Source of the DNA: Lonicera japonica
Taxonomy: Eukaryota > Streptophyta > Magnoliopsida > Dipsacales > Caprifoliaceae
Direction: 5' to 3'
Length of the DNA stretch: 64,000 bases
NCBI GenBank assembly: GCA_021464415.1
Contig: CM038468.1
Location: forward strand, 40,908,969 to 40,972,968
Shown: positions 22,334 through 34,772 of the stretch, piece by piece
How the letters are laid out: each line of letters opens with the position of its first letter
How positions within the stretch are numbered: the first letter of the stretch is position 1
The notes under the pieces: model-generated
Databases searched by the model: none
What the model was told of the DNA's origin: nothing
Seen by the model: only the letters and a program-made list of their open reading frames with translations
Made by a program: the position numbers and the translations under genes

Positions 22334-23665
22334 TGAAAGAGATATGTCCTAGGACTATTCATAGATTATGATTTGTACTTGGATATCTTATGCTTATTGT
22401 TATTAATAAAGTTTATTTATTTTACTTTATAATCTCTTGTAAATAATATTTATTAATACTAGTTCATCAAGTACGTGACTAGATTGTGGGATGCTAGTAA
22501 TGTAATAATAATATTGTTTAGATGCCCCTAATCATGTATCAATAACCTAGGATCACATTGATATAATGATTAGAGTATGGGTCAGCTGATGACTATGTTC
22601 CACAAGTCATGGATATGGAGATATCAAGCTGAACATACTGATACTTGTTATGGAACAAAGTATTGGACTGACCCGCTTTGGGGACACTGCGAGGAGTGTT
22701 ATATAATGTCATCAGTGATGTTCCCCATTTGTGATATCGTATTATCCTCAGACCTGAGATCGCCATGGTTACCAACATAGGGATTAGCATGTCAGGCATT
22801 ATCAAACGTTGCTCTTGACCGAGTAATTATAAAGATGATGACCGAGCATACTATGAACTATGTAGAGGTATGTGGTTGATCAAGATGGGATTTGTCACTC
22901 TCATATATTGAGAAAGATATCGTTGGGCCCCTTGATAAGTGTAATTAATATTTGCATGGCCATGCACAAATGAGATGTCATTTGTTTTGGATTAATTATA
23001 CTTAGAGATCAAGAAATAAAGATTGAACTATACAAGAATGACACTTGCCTAGTCTTGTGTTCAATCTAGATATCGATTGACAAAAGGAGTTAATGTGTGA
23101 AATATCAATTTAAGGTTGTGTCGTTTTTGACCTTTATACCCTTTGGATAATAGTAATGTTTTACTAGAAACCGCTTACTGTTCGTATAATAAAACGGGTT
23201 TTAATTGTACGGCCAAAGAGTGTAAAACCTACAGGGTCGCACACCAAAACGAGTTGGATCAAAACGAATTAAAACGGGCCAAGTTGGACTTGGGCCCAGT
23301 TCGTTTGTTGCTTAAGGTTCTCACTAGGGTTCCCTTATAAAAGGGAACCTTTGTTCTTCTTGGCCGTCAACGAAATTGAGAGAGGCAAGAAAATTCGAAA
23401 TAGCAGAGAGAACCCTAGAGGGCGCTAGTACACCAAGCAAGATCTCATCTCGTTCGTGTGTGCATACCGTAGAGGCGTCGTGTTTTCTACGCTAAGGACG
23501 ACAACAACAGAAGGATCAGATCCATCCTGTTCGTTTCATTGACATCAAATCTCGATTAAGGTATGTCATCTGTCGATTTTATTGAACTGCATAGATCATA
23601 GGATTCAATGATTAGTGCGTAAATTAGTGTATGCGATGCATGATTACTGCCCTAATTTCCTAACA
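22334..23665 (+). repeat. 3' LTR of copia element (1,332 bp)
   Basis: Begins TGAAAGAGATATG and ends TTTCCTAACA. The beginning is identical to the 71 bp at the left end of the element, and the end matches the last bases of the truncated 5' LTR. Small reading frames inside are not coding. Confidence 0.85.
23336..23343 (+). promoter_or_regulatory. TATA box in copia 3' LTR
   Basis: TATAAAAG in GC-richer LTR sequence, in the position expected of the U3/R boundary. Its counterpart is missing from the 5' LTR, so it could now drive only downstream DNA. Confidence 0.6.
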
Positions 23666-23787
23666 GTTAATTAGATTTGAAAATTTCAACAAGAGAGGGC
23701 AAATGTGTGAGTTCGAGCTCAAACTCGAATACTCTGTGTAAACTTATAATAAAGTAATCTGTCAGATTTAATTAAGCTTGGATGTTA

Positions 23788-24111
23788 GAGCATTTCTAAG
23801 AATTTGTTTAAATTCTGCCTACACGAAAATTATTTGAAGATCAAGTCATATCAAAATTCTCAAGCTCTAATATGTTCTTCAAAACTCCACATCACTCTAT
23901 AAATTTAAAGCGTGAAAATCTCACTTTTCAAGTATTAAAAAGAGTCACCTACTATAACAATTAGTATTATATAATTAAGATTTGAAGAGTCTTTTAGCTA
24001 GAGTTTGTCAAAAATGAAATTTTTTTTAAAATAACTATTCAAAATGCATGCCACATAAATTATCAAAATTTAAATTTAAAGAATATTCCTATAAAAACTC
24101 TGGAGATGCTC
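23788..24111. mobile_element. Tourist-like MITE (324 bp)
   Basis: The ends are GAGCATTTCTAAGA and the inverse of GAGCATCTCCAGAG. Both are flanked by TTA (23785-23787, 24112-24114). GAGCATCTCCA-type termini are common in plant Harbinger MITEs. Non-coding. Confidence 0.7.
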
Positions 24112-24928
24112 TTAAATTCACATGTCAACCAACAAAATTATAGGCAAAGCATTACATCTCAAGAAAAAAAGGGTGATTTTATTTCTATCCACCAGATCTT
24201 GCAGTTAATCCACATTGTTAAGTTAATCCGCATTACATATTAAGCTAATCCGCGAGCGTGGTTGAACTGACAAAAATATATTATGAATTTAATTTTATAA
24301 ATATTATTTTAAATAATAATTTAATATGGAAATATCTACTAAATTAATAAGTATAACCACTTTAAAAATTTAGATGGTAAATTTTAATTAATTTTGCAGT
24401 AAAATAACAAAAACAAAATTTAACCCCTTTCCCCTTACGGTTTTAACGATTCTCCCAGTATCTCCTCTTCTTCTTCTTCTTCTTCCCACTATCACTCTTT
24501 CCCCAGCCTTCTTCTTCTTCCCTCTTTCCCCACCGTCTATTTTTCTTCTTCATCATATCACAAACCTTAGATTAGTTTCATATTCTTTAAATCAGCAAAT
24601 CTGTATTCCAACTTTAGAAACCCACACCCACAATTTCAAAAATCTTGAACTAATTTGGTTTTTGTATTATGTAAGTTTAAAACACAATACGAAAGATTAA
24701 AAATTTAAATTATACCAAGTTTCTTATATCATGTCTAACTTTGAGACTAAATAATTATATTATTAATTATAATGTTGGGGGTTCCAAAAGATTAATGAAT
24801 AAAAAAATTATAAATTATTGGACCAGGTCTATTTGTAACGCAAGTTGAAAAAGTTGGTCATCCCCTCTTATATATATATATATAATACACACTATATATA
24901 TACTTGGTCATTCTTTCACTCTGTTTTT

Positions 24929-24959
24929 TTTGTGTGTGTGTGTGTGAGAGAGAGAGAGA
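24929..24959. repeat. Compound (GT)n(GA)n microsatellite
   Basis: A GT run is followed directly by a GA run, inside the long-TIR element. Confidence 0.9.
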
Positions 24960-25029
24960 ATGGCGTCTATTCAATCAACACAAGTGAAGAAGTAACCCTA
25001 AACCGTTCAAACCTTTTTAAACGTAAAGA

Positions 25030-25150
25030 TGAAGTTAATTAAAAGGAATTATATTTATATTAGGAATGTTAATTAAAAGGAATTATATTTAGATTAGGAA
25101 AGCTAATTAAAAGGAATTATATTTAGATTAGGAATGTTAATAAAAAAGGA
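25030..25150. repeat. Tandem repeat, about 36-bp unit, 3-4 copies
   Basis: AATTAAAAGGAATTATATTT followed by AGATTAGGAA recurs three to four times with small changes. Confidence 0.8.
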
Positions 25151-25314
25151 ATCTAAAGTTATACAATGATAATTTAATTAAAATTGGTGGATAATGGATA
25201 TACTAATCAATTTTAAAAAGGGTAATTTTGTGAAACTTCATTTAAAATTTTCAGAATTTAAGGGTGGATTAACTGCAAAATTTGGTGGATAGAAACAAAA
25301 TCACCCGAAAAAAA

Positions 25315-26360
25315 GTGGGAACATGTGGTTTAAATGTTGCATTCTGGGAAACTGCGGGAATTAATTTTGGGACCCCCTCACGTTTGCCTTTATTTTAATT
25401 CAGAAAATCCCGATCCAAAGTAATTTTTATTTTAACCTCTGTTGCTACTCATTTTTTCACCCAAAAAGTTGTTCTTTTGTAGTTGCCTTTGAGATCAACA
25501 CAAGTTCACAAGTTTAAACTTGTTATATAATTTTTGAATACTATTTTCAAATAAGCATTCTATTTTAAACTTGTCATTCTTATATGAAAATTAACATTAC
25601 ACATTTAGCTGATAAACATTGTGATTTTACATACTCTCTATGCAGGTTCAACCACTTTTTCTATTTTGCCCCTGTGACCTTTTATTTTATCAATTTTTTT
25701 TTATATAAGCGACTAAATTCAATATCAAATCATTGTTAAGAGTTATTACACTTTGACTCTCAACACTACGCTATATAATAATTTTTTAATTATTTTTCTC
25801 TAAACTAATTAAATCTGAATCGTACACACATTGCGCGTATAAACAAAACTCCAGTTTTTATATATATATATATATATGCATGAGAGAGTTAAATACATAA
25901 TTACTAAAACGTAAAATTAAATATGTGGTTTAAAAGAGAGAAGCCAAGTTATGGGCAAAGTTCCGTGAAAGCAAATAAGGGTCAAACGTAGAAGCCAGGT
26001 ATTATTAGCTAAAAAACGTGTTAAAAAAGTCTCACTCAACTGTCATAAGAAGAAGCTTCATTCGTCAATAATTGCGGGAGTTGCCTTCACGGTACAAATT
26101 GCACATCATTCAGCATCACATCATATATATATATATATATATGCATATAAATATCCCTGAGCTTGAAGGGTTATATATCTCTACTGTGCTAATAATATGT
26201 ATAACCAGTTTTAATTCCTTTTATAGAAAATGCGGTGCGTTTCTAGCATTAATTATCTGCCACATTAGATTTATCCATGTCTTAAACGATTCTGCGCATA
26301 TAGTATTTACTCAATCAAGATATGAATAAACTGCACCCATTTGATAAAGACCTTGTTATT
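25315..26360. other. AT-rich intergenic DNA, no gene seen
   Basis: (AT)n tracts at about 25858-25877 and 26124-26142 are the only clear structures. Short frames here have no recognisable content. Confidence 0.55.
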
Positions 26361-26723
26361 TATACCTCAAATGTATTATAAACACTTTCTTTAAAATTTA
26401 ATTAAAAATATATTTTCATACACTTTTATTTATCACAAACACTTTCTTTCATTACTTAATGTTAAGCGAGTGCTTATCATCGTATTTTTTCCATTTTTTC
26501 TTATTTTATGTGAGTGCATTCACCTATCATTATGTGGACCTTATCTGAAAATACTTCAGCACTCTATTGCCTGATGTTAGGTGAGTTCTTACCAACAAAC
26601 TCTCTCCATATGGACTGAGTGTATGTGATTGCACTCATCTCATTAGGAAAGCCTTAGGGGGATGTTAGTGATGATAAATTTACCATAAGAGGGGGTTTGT
26701 GACAATGGGGTATTTGTGATAAA
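26361..26723. mobile_element. MITE, copy 1 of a two-copy family
   Basis: It aligns along its whole length with the inverse of 55661-56033. Shared blocks include CTCAAATGTAT..AAACAC, GTGAGTGCA, TGTATGTGATTGCACTC, TGTTAGTGAT.ATAAATTTACC and GTTTGTGACAA. The terminal repeat is less clear here than in the other copy. Confidence 0.6.
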
Positions 26724-29265
26724 TATGGGAAATGTAAATAACATGTCATTTGACAATTTATATATATATATATATATGTTTGTTAAAATATCATGTACAT
26801 GTCATATGTGTCTTTCTTATATATATAAATTTTGAAGGATAATAATAATAAAGTGAATAAGTGATGGATGACTTGATAGTTAACCACTGACCTTTATCTT
26901 AAACTTACGTACTTATAATAAATGGCAATAATTTTTTTATCTTAAAGATGTATGATAAATAAAAAAATTTACGGGGAAATCACAAGATGTTTCTTCAAGG
27001 GTGAATTTTATTTTTGATACGTGTTACGAACTTGTACATGTATATACCATAGTAGTTTGCGCACATGTGATATTTGTGCAATTTGCATATGTTTAATGAG
27101 GATTTTAATCTTATTGCAAGCATATTTTTTTCAAATTTTATGGGTAAAATTTGAAATCAAAACTACAACTGATCTTTAAAATAATTGAAACTTGTCTTGG
27201 CTTTCTACAATAGCACAAATATATATATATATATATGTATATATAACATTTATCCTACATATTAAGTTTATGGACCAACCTTCTTCACTCACTTCCCGGT
27301 TGATTTTTTTTTTAATGATTTTTGGCAGAAATGATAAATATAAACGCATACTAGTAGTGTATAACTAGATATTTTTGTGACTGTCAGGATTTGATATGGG
27401 GAGCTCTCAGTCTTAGTCGAACCTAGTACGAATATCAGTGCGTTACCACTAGGCCACTAGATGTTCGAAGAGCTTTAACTCTATTAAGAATGTAGGAAGA
27501 CAAAATTATTGTACTGAATTGATCGAGAATACAATAAAAGACCCATTACATATAATTGTAAGAGTGGAACAATAAGAAAAGAGAAATATAATAAAAAAAG
27601 AGATAATTTTAAATCAACTTAAGATAATCTTAAATCAATCTAAGATAAATAATAAAAATAATTGATACGCTAACAAGCTCTAGAGTGAGTTAATTACTAC
27701 GCGTTAAAGCATTTCATGAAGGGCAAACTAGATATAGGTTCAAGTGACATTTTGCTGATCGAGGTCCATTCAAGTGGAAGAGAGCATTAATTATTATAAC
27801 ATTGTGTAGCAAAGCATGATACAGATTTTTTGCATGTGTTTAACTCATCAGTGTCTTAGGGTGTGAATATAGTAAATTAAATAAATATACATATATATAT
27901 ATATGAAAAACAAAATAAAATCTTGATTCATAGCATTAGATACCCGTCTTAAGAATATTTGTTAAGAATCTGTTTATATAATAATTATGTGTTGAACAAG
28001 CTTATATGTTATAAATAGTCATAGACAAATTATAAACAATTTTATTCTTTTTATTAATGAAGTCATTCACAAGATATTATCTAGTACTTGGCATCAAGTT
28101 ACTGCAAAGTTTAACTGTATGTGGCATCAAGTCACTGGATAGACCGCTTGTACTTTTCAACTTTAACTACTCTTTTTTTAGTTACATCAATTTGGTTCGA
28201 AGTTCGAACCCTTAATTCCTCTTTACTTTTCAATGATGCCGGTGAACACTAACTATTGTGTTACAAAGTTATTGGACTTTCCGGCCTTGACTTTAAAATG
28301 TGAAAAATGCAATTATTATATTTTTGGAACAACCAAAGGTCTGTTTGGTTTACACTTTTACATGCTTTGATGGTACGATAAATACGTTTACCAAGTTTAG
28401 TTGGGTCAAACTCAAGCCCATTAATATGTCCAAGTCGGCCTATATAATACCCCACTAAATTTAGTAGACTTATATGAAACTGGGCTTTATTTTTGGGCTA
28501 GTCGAATTTGGGCCATAACTTAATTTTGTAAGAGTGCATTCTTGTTAGACATGCACTTATAAAAAAAATTTAAGGACTTGTTGGGTTGATTCTTGTCCAA
28601 TGCTAATTAGGTATTTTAGTTGGCTAGACTTGTCTTTGTAAAAGGTCAAGTTTTGAATAAACCTCACATGAAGCCCAAAAAAATTAAATGTAAAATTAGT
28701 TTATGGGCTATTCTTTGAAGGGGCTTGATAAAAGCAATGTGAATTTTTGTTCTCACCATTATATATTTGCATTGTGGTGGTTGTACATTTTTTTTTTAAT
28801 TTGTGTGTATCAACTCCCTTCTTTGAACCACCCTGACTCCCACAAAATTTAAATTATTTCATGTAATTTCCTTTTTTTAATATAAATCAACTCGCATATA
28901 TATGATTTAAAGTGAAAAAAGAAAAATGGGTAGTGACTTAATCACCAAAAATTTAACCTTGCTAAGGCAATAATCAATGGTTTGATCTTGTACTCATATG
29001 GATTGCATTTTCATCTTTTGGAGAAAATAAAATATAGCGAGTTTGAAATAAGAACACTAAATTAGTATGTGTTATAACCACTCTCACAAAGTTTCTTAGT
29101 ATAGATGCTTGCAATCAAGGGCGAATCCATAAATTTACCGTGGGGTCAACTTGTATAAAAAACTAAAAAAACTTATTTATTTACTATTTTTTTTTGGTGA
29201 AATGAATTATAACAAAAGTTAAATTTTTTTCCCCTTGTCCAATCAAGAAAATAACATTGAAATTA
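26724..29265. other. AT-rich intergenic DNA with SINE-like fragment
   Basis: (AT)n tracts near 26759, 27217 and 27890. Apart from the SINE-like segment at about 27367-27470, no gene or element was resolved. Confidence 0.5.
27367..27470 (-). mobile_element. Candidate tRNA-derived SINE fragment
   Basis: The minus strand reads GGCCTAGTGGTAACGCACTG (A-box-like, near 27455-27436). About 35 bp later it reads GGTTCGACTAA (B-box-like, 27423-27413). Spacing fits a Pol III promoter, but the sequence does not fold into a normal tRNA and no A-tail or target duplication was found. Confidence 0.4.
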
Positions 29266-29596
29266 ATGGTGTGTTTGGCTCAGAATTATTTATGCTGATT
29301 TTTTGCCTAAACTTCAATTCCAAAGCTCGGTATTGTCTTGAAAAGACACCTAAAGGAAATTAATTAAAATATTTGTGCATTTATTAGTAAAATAGGGGAG
29401 GTAAAAATCAAAAGGAGAATTCATAGACCAATCATGTTATCTCCACCTCATAGGAACTACGAGATCACCCTAAAGACGCTTTCAGCATCCAAGGGTCACA
29501 GACCAACCATACTGTTCTAGTCGATGAATGGTTGATAAGATTTTAATAAATTAGTTATTTTTCTTTTCATTTTTTATGTTGCTATCAAACGGAGCC
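29266..29596. mobile_element. Tourist-like MITE (about 330 bp)
   Basis: The left end, GGTGTGTTTGGCTCA, and the inverse of the right end, AGGCTCCGTTTGATAGC, are diverged inverted repeats. TTA occurs at both borders (29263-29265, 29597-29599). The right end is the same type as the right end of the element at 59278-59634. Confidence 0.45.
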
Positions 29597-29599
29597 TTA

Positions 29600-30605
29600 G
29601 TTCAACAATTTTAGCGCCTCCAGAAATTATCTCTTTTTGTTGAATGAAGTGAAAGATGGTGCATTCTGAATTCAGCTGGGCTACCAAATCTTATATGTAT
29701 CCTTGATGGTTTATTTCTAATGGGGTGATTTGCAGCCCAGCTAGACGCCCAAATCCGCATGTGCCTGCAATTTTGATTTACAATTATTTACATGATTTTA
29801 AGTGAGTATACTCCTCAACTAACATTTAAATATACAATTTAGATTCAAATATTAAATTTAAAATATGTCAAAAGTTACAATTTAACTTATTAATTTTAAA
29901 CTTTGATATTTATATCAAGATCTAAAAAGAGCACCTTTTATTTATAGTACTCACGGACCTTGTTTTTTGGGAGAGGAAATTATTGAACTTTTTCGTCACT
30001 CCGACCTTAATGTGCGTACATATGAAATTGCTCTAGGTCTTCGATATTTACTAGATGAAAATGTAAATTTCTTTAATGCCATATGCATACTAGACATTTT
30101 AATTAATTTTAGCACTTTGTACTTTGCATTTTTATTTTTATTTTAAATTACTTATATTGAAGTCATATACATATATATATATATATATATATGTGAAAAT
30201 ACTACTATTGATATATATATATATATGAACTATTGAACTTTGCCCATGAGCATGTAAAGGTGAAGCTTGGTATGGAATATCATTTGTTCTCCCTTTAAGG
30301 AAAGAATTTTGAATAAACTCTTTTTTGCAACCCTTTTTATTTATCAAGATTCCCTAAATTTTCTTTCTTTCTTTCTAGTATTACGTGTTCCAATCTTTAA
30401 ATTTGAAGTGCGACAAATCTCTAAAAGAATGTCCTCAATCGGACTTTTGATTAGAACCCTTAACTTTTAATATTTTCAATGACAATGTTCTCGCACTTGT
30501 AGTATGCACTTTTATTAGTACTTGTTCGATAAGAAGTCACGCTCTGATTAAAACTCTTAACTTCAAATATTTTCAGTGTTGCTGCTTTTGCACTTATTAT
30601 ATCAT
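29600..30605. other. AT-rich intergenic DNA, no gene seen
   Basis: Two long (AT)n tracts (30168-30192, 30210-30226). No coding or repeat structure otherwise recognised. Confidence 0.55.
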
Positions 30606-30613
30606 TTTTACTT

Positions 30614-30967
30614 AGGGGTGGCAATAAAATTCAACTCGGAGGATTTTTGACCCGACCCAATCCTAATGGGGCGGGGTATTCTAACACCAGAGCGGGCTTG
30701 GTTTTGCACAAAATTAACACGTTTGCCTCGCCTCACCTGAATATAGTTTCTTTTTTTTCCTTAAATACCCTTATAATATAGTATAATTACCATAGATCGG
30801 GATGTGACAAGAAGGGGCGGATCAAGTTTAGGTTTATACATACACCACTCGAAACGGATTTAGGTTTAAAAAAAAAATGCACCGGGTCAAAACGAATTTG
30901 AATTAAGTGTGTTTATAAATATTTTGAGTTCGAATTTGTTCAAACCCATGACCTTGTTGCCATTCCT
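30614..30967. mobile_element. hAT-like non-autonomous element (354 bp)
   Basis: The ends AGGGGTGGCAA and the inverse of AGGAATGGCAA are hAT-type termini. Flanks TTTTACTT (30606-30613) and ATTTACTT (30968-30975) form an 8-bp target duplication with one difference. Non-coding; the interior has CGGGTC-type motifs common to this plant family. Confidence 0.7.
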
Positions 30968-30975
30968 ATTTACTT

Positions 30976-32593
30976 AGGTCTGCTCCACAAATTTTTCACT
31001 ATAAACTCTAAAAGTAAGCATAAAAGAACAAAAAGAAGGGAATTATTAAAAGGAAATATTCTCCTTTTATCTCTTTTGGGTTTGGTTTTGTTTTTCGGTG
31101 GGGTGGTGATTTGGGGTGGTAAGCTTTGCACATTCTTTTAATCACTTTCCCTAATTAAGGGCTTCAATTAAATTTTTTGCTGTACTATTCCTTTCATGAC
31201 AGGCAAGAAAAGTAAGGAATATCATTTCCTCATTTCATGGATAGATGCAACAAAGGTTACTTTAACATATATATATATATTACATTTCTCTTACGAATTA
31301 GTTTGTACGGATTCAAACATTTAACTACAGTTTTTGTCCCTAAAACATTAAAAAGATGATTTTAGTGACAAAAAATTGTCGCTAAAAGTCACGAATTGAT
31401 CTATAAGAGAAATTTTATGTTTATATATATCTTTATATTACATGAAATATCAAACTCTCTATATACGTCTTAAATTGATGGTGCAACAATAAAAATAACT
31501 TGTACTTTCAACTATTGATTAAGTTAAAACTTGTGTTTTTTTTTGAAGTGCAAAAGATAGTGGTAGTATTAATTTAAAACGAAGTGACTAATAAATTCTC
31601 AAGTTTAAAACTGGGTCACGCTTTAAATTATAAAAATAGCCAAAAAAGAATTTATTAATAAGAGCTAGCAAATTAATTTAGTATGTACAAATGAATTAGA
31701 TGTAACGTAGTAAAGTACATGGTAAGAATATAAGAAATTTTTCCTGAAATATATGAGGTACGACTAGATATATATATATAGTGATACCTCAATGTAGTAT
31801 ATAGTGACTAGGTTGTAACATGTATCAAAAGTACTATCATTTATTTAAGAAGTATCTTAAATTTCAACTAAATAATCGTTTATCCCCTTATACATTTTTG
31901 ATATTCAAAAAGCACTGCCCCTTAGTATATACTATATAGATACTAATTCGCAATCATGCCAGAAGTGTCTTCCATTTTAATCTTTCAAAAAAATATCATA
32001 TTGTCTCAATCATTCAATTTTTATCACTTATATTTAGGATTAATTTATTTTCCCCTAGGATGTTAACAAGTTTGTAATCTGTGCCAAATGCACCGTTTAT
32101 TCTTGAAAAAATATATTATAATCTCAATTGCAAAATCTTTTACATCTCTTATACATTTTATGGATCAATTCCAAAACCCTTACCTCTTATTATATAGATT
32201 TGAGATGCAATGATTTATTTATTTTTAGCTAAATATGCACACCCATCACGTGTAGTGGCAAAGCCAAATTCGATATTAAAGTGAGCGAAAAATAATTTTG
32301 ATATCAAATTAAATACATTTTTCTTTGATAGTCTAGTATTCACAAATTGTGTAAAAGGCATTCTTATAAAGCATCATTATACATAATTTTGAAGTGTTAA
32401 AGTACTAAAATAAAGTGCAATTAGCTCCATTTTTACCTATAAGTTCAAGAAAAACATAAAATAAGATGCGAAAAGTGCAAATTTTCTCCTAAATTAAGGT
32501 GGGCATTTGTCCACGTGATGGCGTGGCTTTGTCACCGATTATGTGTGCTTCCTAACTATTTGCATATGTTGATATATATATATATATATATAT
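30976..32593. other. AT-rich intergenic DNA, no gene seen
   Basis: Short inverted motifs (for example GACAAAAAATTGTCGC near 31368) and (AT)n tracts only. CACGTGATGG-type motifs near 32246 and 32511 lie in inverted orientation but do not define an element. Confidence 0.5.
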
Positions 32594-32954
32594 TATGGGA
32601 AGGAATTTAAGGAGACCAATTTTTTGTTCCTTACATTTGGACCAACTATATTTTTGATGGGGTAAACGCGTTAATGGATCTTTTTTTAATGAAACTCGGT
32701 AAAGATGATTATTTTCACCAAATTTCATGAAAAAAATTAATAGGCATATAGGTTAATTAATTAAAAACTTAATATATATATATATATGTATGTATGGGCA
32801 TTTATGGTCGTGAAAATAGTAAATATTTAGTCAACCCACTTCTAGGATCATCTTTAACAAATTTTATTAATTTTTTTTTATCAATTTACCCTTTTAAATT
32901 AGTTGGCCCGTATTTAAAGAACAAAATATTTGTTCACTTGAAATCTTTCCCATA
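32594..32954. mobile_element. Foldback MITE inserted in (AT)n (361 bp)
   Basis: Left arm TATGGGAAGGAATTTAAGG...TTTTTTGTTC...GGACCAACTA is mirrored by the right arm read in reverse (TATGGGAAAGATTTCAAG...TTTTGTTC...GGGCCAACTA). Similarity extends for more than 100 bp, so nearly the whole element can fold into a hairpin. (AT)n tracts adjoin both ends, so a TA target duplication cannot be told apart from the tract. Confidence 0.65.
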
Positions 32955-33880
32955 TTTATATATATATATATGATGATTATATTAATAGAATACTCTAGCT
33001 AGTTTCTTACAATTAAATCATGTAGTCCTGATAGTGGTTGGTTACACAATTAATATAGGGGCGTCATATATACATTGTTTATGCATGGCAACAGAGATTG
33101 ATGAACTGGAAAGCTAGTAGCTAGCATATATATACTTCCCCCTTGGCCACTAGGCATTCATGTTAAACAAATAATCTTTTATGGTTTTTTTTCCCATAAA
33201 TTAAGAGTTCATATTATTTTCAAGAGATTTAAGTTAAAATATGGTATTTTTTTTAGGACATAATTTATGTATTAAATTTTTCGATACTAGATAAGTTCAA
33301 TTATTGACAATTAAATTACGTTAAAAAATTTGAGAAGAGACAATAAAGAATTTAGGGATAAAGGAATAATTTATGGTATGCAGGACAATTATTAATTAAT
33401 ATTTTATATGAATTTTACATAGGGATATTAATATTTGATTGATCAGTGCTATGGATTAGTGTTTTGTAGAATTTAAAAATACTTTACTTGCTTGAATCCG
33501 TAACATCCATACTAGATAAAATTGATTGCTTAGACTAAAAAACAATTATATATAATGATTTTTAACCAATAAAACTGAGTTTGTCGCTGCAATTGTTAAT
33601 TTTCAAGAACAATATTTAGAATTTTTGGAATTTTGTGATTATATCAATTGTTTTTTTTATAATAATTTGCTTTAATAATTCATTTCTTTGACTTCAACAT
33701 TCAAATCTTCTTAATTAAGTTATCGAATCTCTTTCGTCCATTTTTCATTTTTACCACTAAACGGTCCAGACGAAAAGGCATTTCAACTGTCTGGAAACTC
33801 ATTTCGTCACTTTTATTTTTAATTAATTTTACTTTTTTAATTTTTTTTAATAAAAAAATTAAAATTTATCATAGATAAAA
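32955..33880. other. AT-rich intergenic DNA, no gene seen
   Basis: No reading frame or repeat structure could be supported. Confidence 0.5.
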
Positions 33881-34772
33881 GCTGTGGGTGGCGTAAATCT
33901 GGCCAAGCTCAAAATGAATTTGTAGGTGAGGGAATCGACCCAAGAGATCAGTAACAGATACTAAAGGTGACAGATGAATAGTTAATACGAGGTTTTTTTG
34001 GTTGTGAGAGTAGGTTCTTCCGGTGGCTCTTATTCCCAATTCGGCAGTACGTCATCCCTCGGTGTGTGATAGTGTTTCTTTCTTAGCTCATGGCTTTTTC
34101 AGATATCATTTACAAGAGTTTTTTCTAGGAGAATATTTGTTTGTGCCAGTGTCCAGAAACTCCCTTCCCCCTTAAGCTATCCCTTTCTATTTATACTTAT
34201 AGAATCAGAGTTACAGTGCTCAATTAGGTTAATAGTTAAATGATTATAAAGGGTCTTACTTGCTCAGCAAACATACCCTTTTCACATTTAGTGTGTGTTC
34301 TTATCCATAGGGAAAATTGTGCTTTACAGGTGTCGGAGTTTTATTCGCCTGGACGCCCATATCAGCAACTAACTTTGGTAGTACCTTCCCATACAGGAAA
34401 ATTGTGCTTTACAGGTGTCGGAGTTTTATTCCCCTGGACCCCCATTTCGGCAACTAACATTGATAGTACCTTCCCATACAGGTGTCACATCTTCATTTGC
34501 CAAGAAGGCCATCTCGACAACGGGTACAGAGAGTGTTAGTGAGTATGGGGCAATCCTTGCACGCTAGTTGGCGTGCTTAACTCGGCATCACTATTCTCGG
34601 CCGAGCTCAATGTTATACTCGGCAGGGGCGTTATGTTCGGTCAGCAGTCTCAAGCTATCTCTCCCATGTCTGTCGGTCATGGTTCGTCTTCCCGGTTCTA
34701 GACTTACTTCTTTGGGCCTGGACTTGGGTTCAAATGCTCGGTTTAGGTGGATGTTCTAAAATTATGCTCCCA
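33881..34772. repeat. Solo-LTR-like repeat, copy 1
   Basis: From GCTGTGGGTGGCGTAAATCT to AAAATTATGCTCCCA this matches 46018-46820 in the same orientation. TAAAA flanks both sides (33876-33880, 34773-34777), a 5-bp duplication as expected of an LTR-element insertion. An 85-bp segment is tandemly doubled here (34311-34395, 34396-34480) but single in the other copy. No primer site, purine tract or pol genes are present. The CG content is much higher than in the neighbourhood. Family not recognised; 'solo LTR' is an inference. Confidence 0.5.

Larger units (their letters stand above)
16685..23665 (+). mobile_element. Ty1/copia LTR retrotransposon with deleted 5' LTR
   Basis: Structure in order: truncated 5' LTR (16685-16760), primer-binding site TGGTATCAGAGC (16762-16773), 1.6-kb leader, gag-pol frame (18363-22319), purine tract AAGTGGGAGA (22323-22332) and long 3' LTR (22334-23665). 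LTR termini are TG and CTAACA. Flanks are GTTAC (left) and GTTAA (right), a 5-bp duplication with one difference. The protease-integrase-RT-RNase H order defines copia; RT wording resembles the Tork/TAR group, but the lineage is uncertain. It is unlikely to move by itself, because the left LTR has lost its promoter region and reverse transcriptase carries a stop codon. Confidence 0.95.
24171..25306. mobile_element. Long-TIR, probably Mutator-like non-autonomous element (1,136 bp)
   Basis: Inverted ends of about 45 bp: GGGTGATTTTATTTCTATCC and its near-perfect inverse, continuing through TTGCAGTTAATCCAC. GAAAAAAA flanks both sides (24163-24170, 25307-25314), an 8-bp duplication in low-complexity DNA; 9 bp is possible. 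The interior has a CTTCTT-rich block (24462-24520), (AT)n, a GT/GA microsatellite (24929-24959) and a roughly 36-bp tandem repeat (25030-25150). No transposase. Confidence 0.7.

Noticed and set aside
22577..23340. Short frames in the copia 3' LTR
   Set aside because: LTR sequence is not coding and no homology was recognised.
32246..32535. Inverted CATCACGTG motifs as ends of a transposon
   Set aside because: The similarity covers only about 10-12 bp and does not extend; no target duplication.
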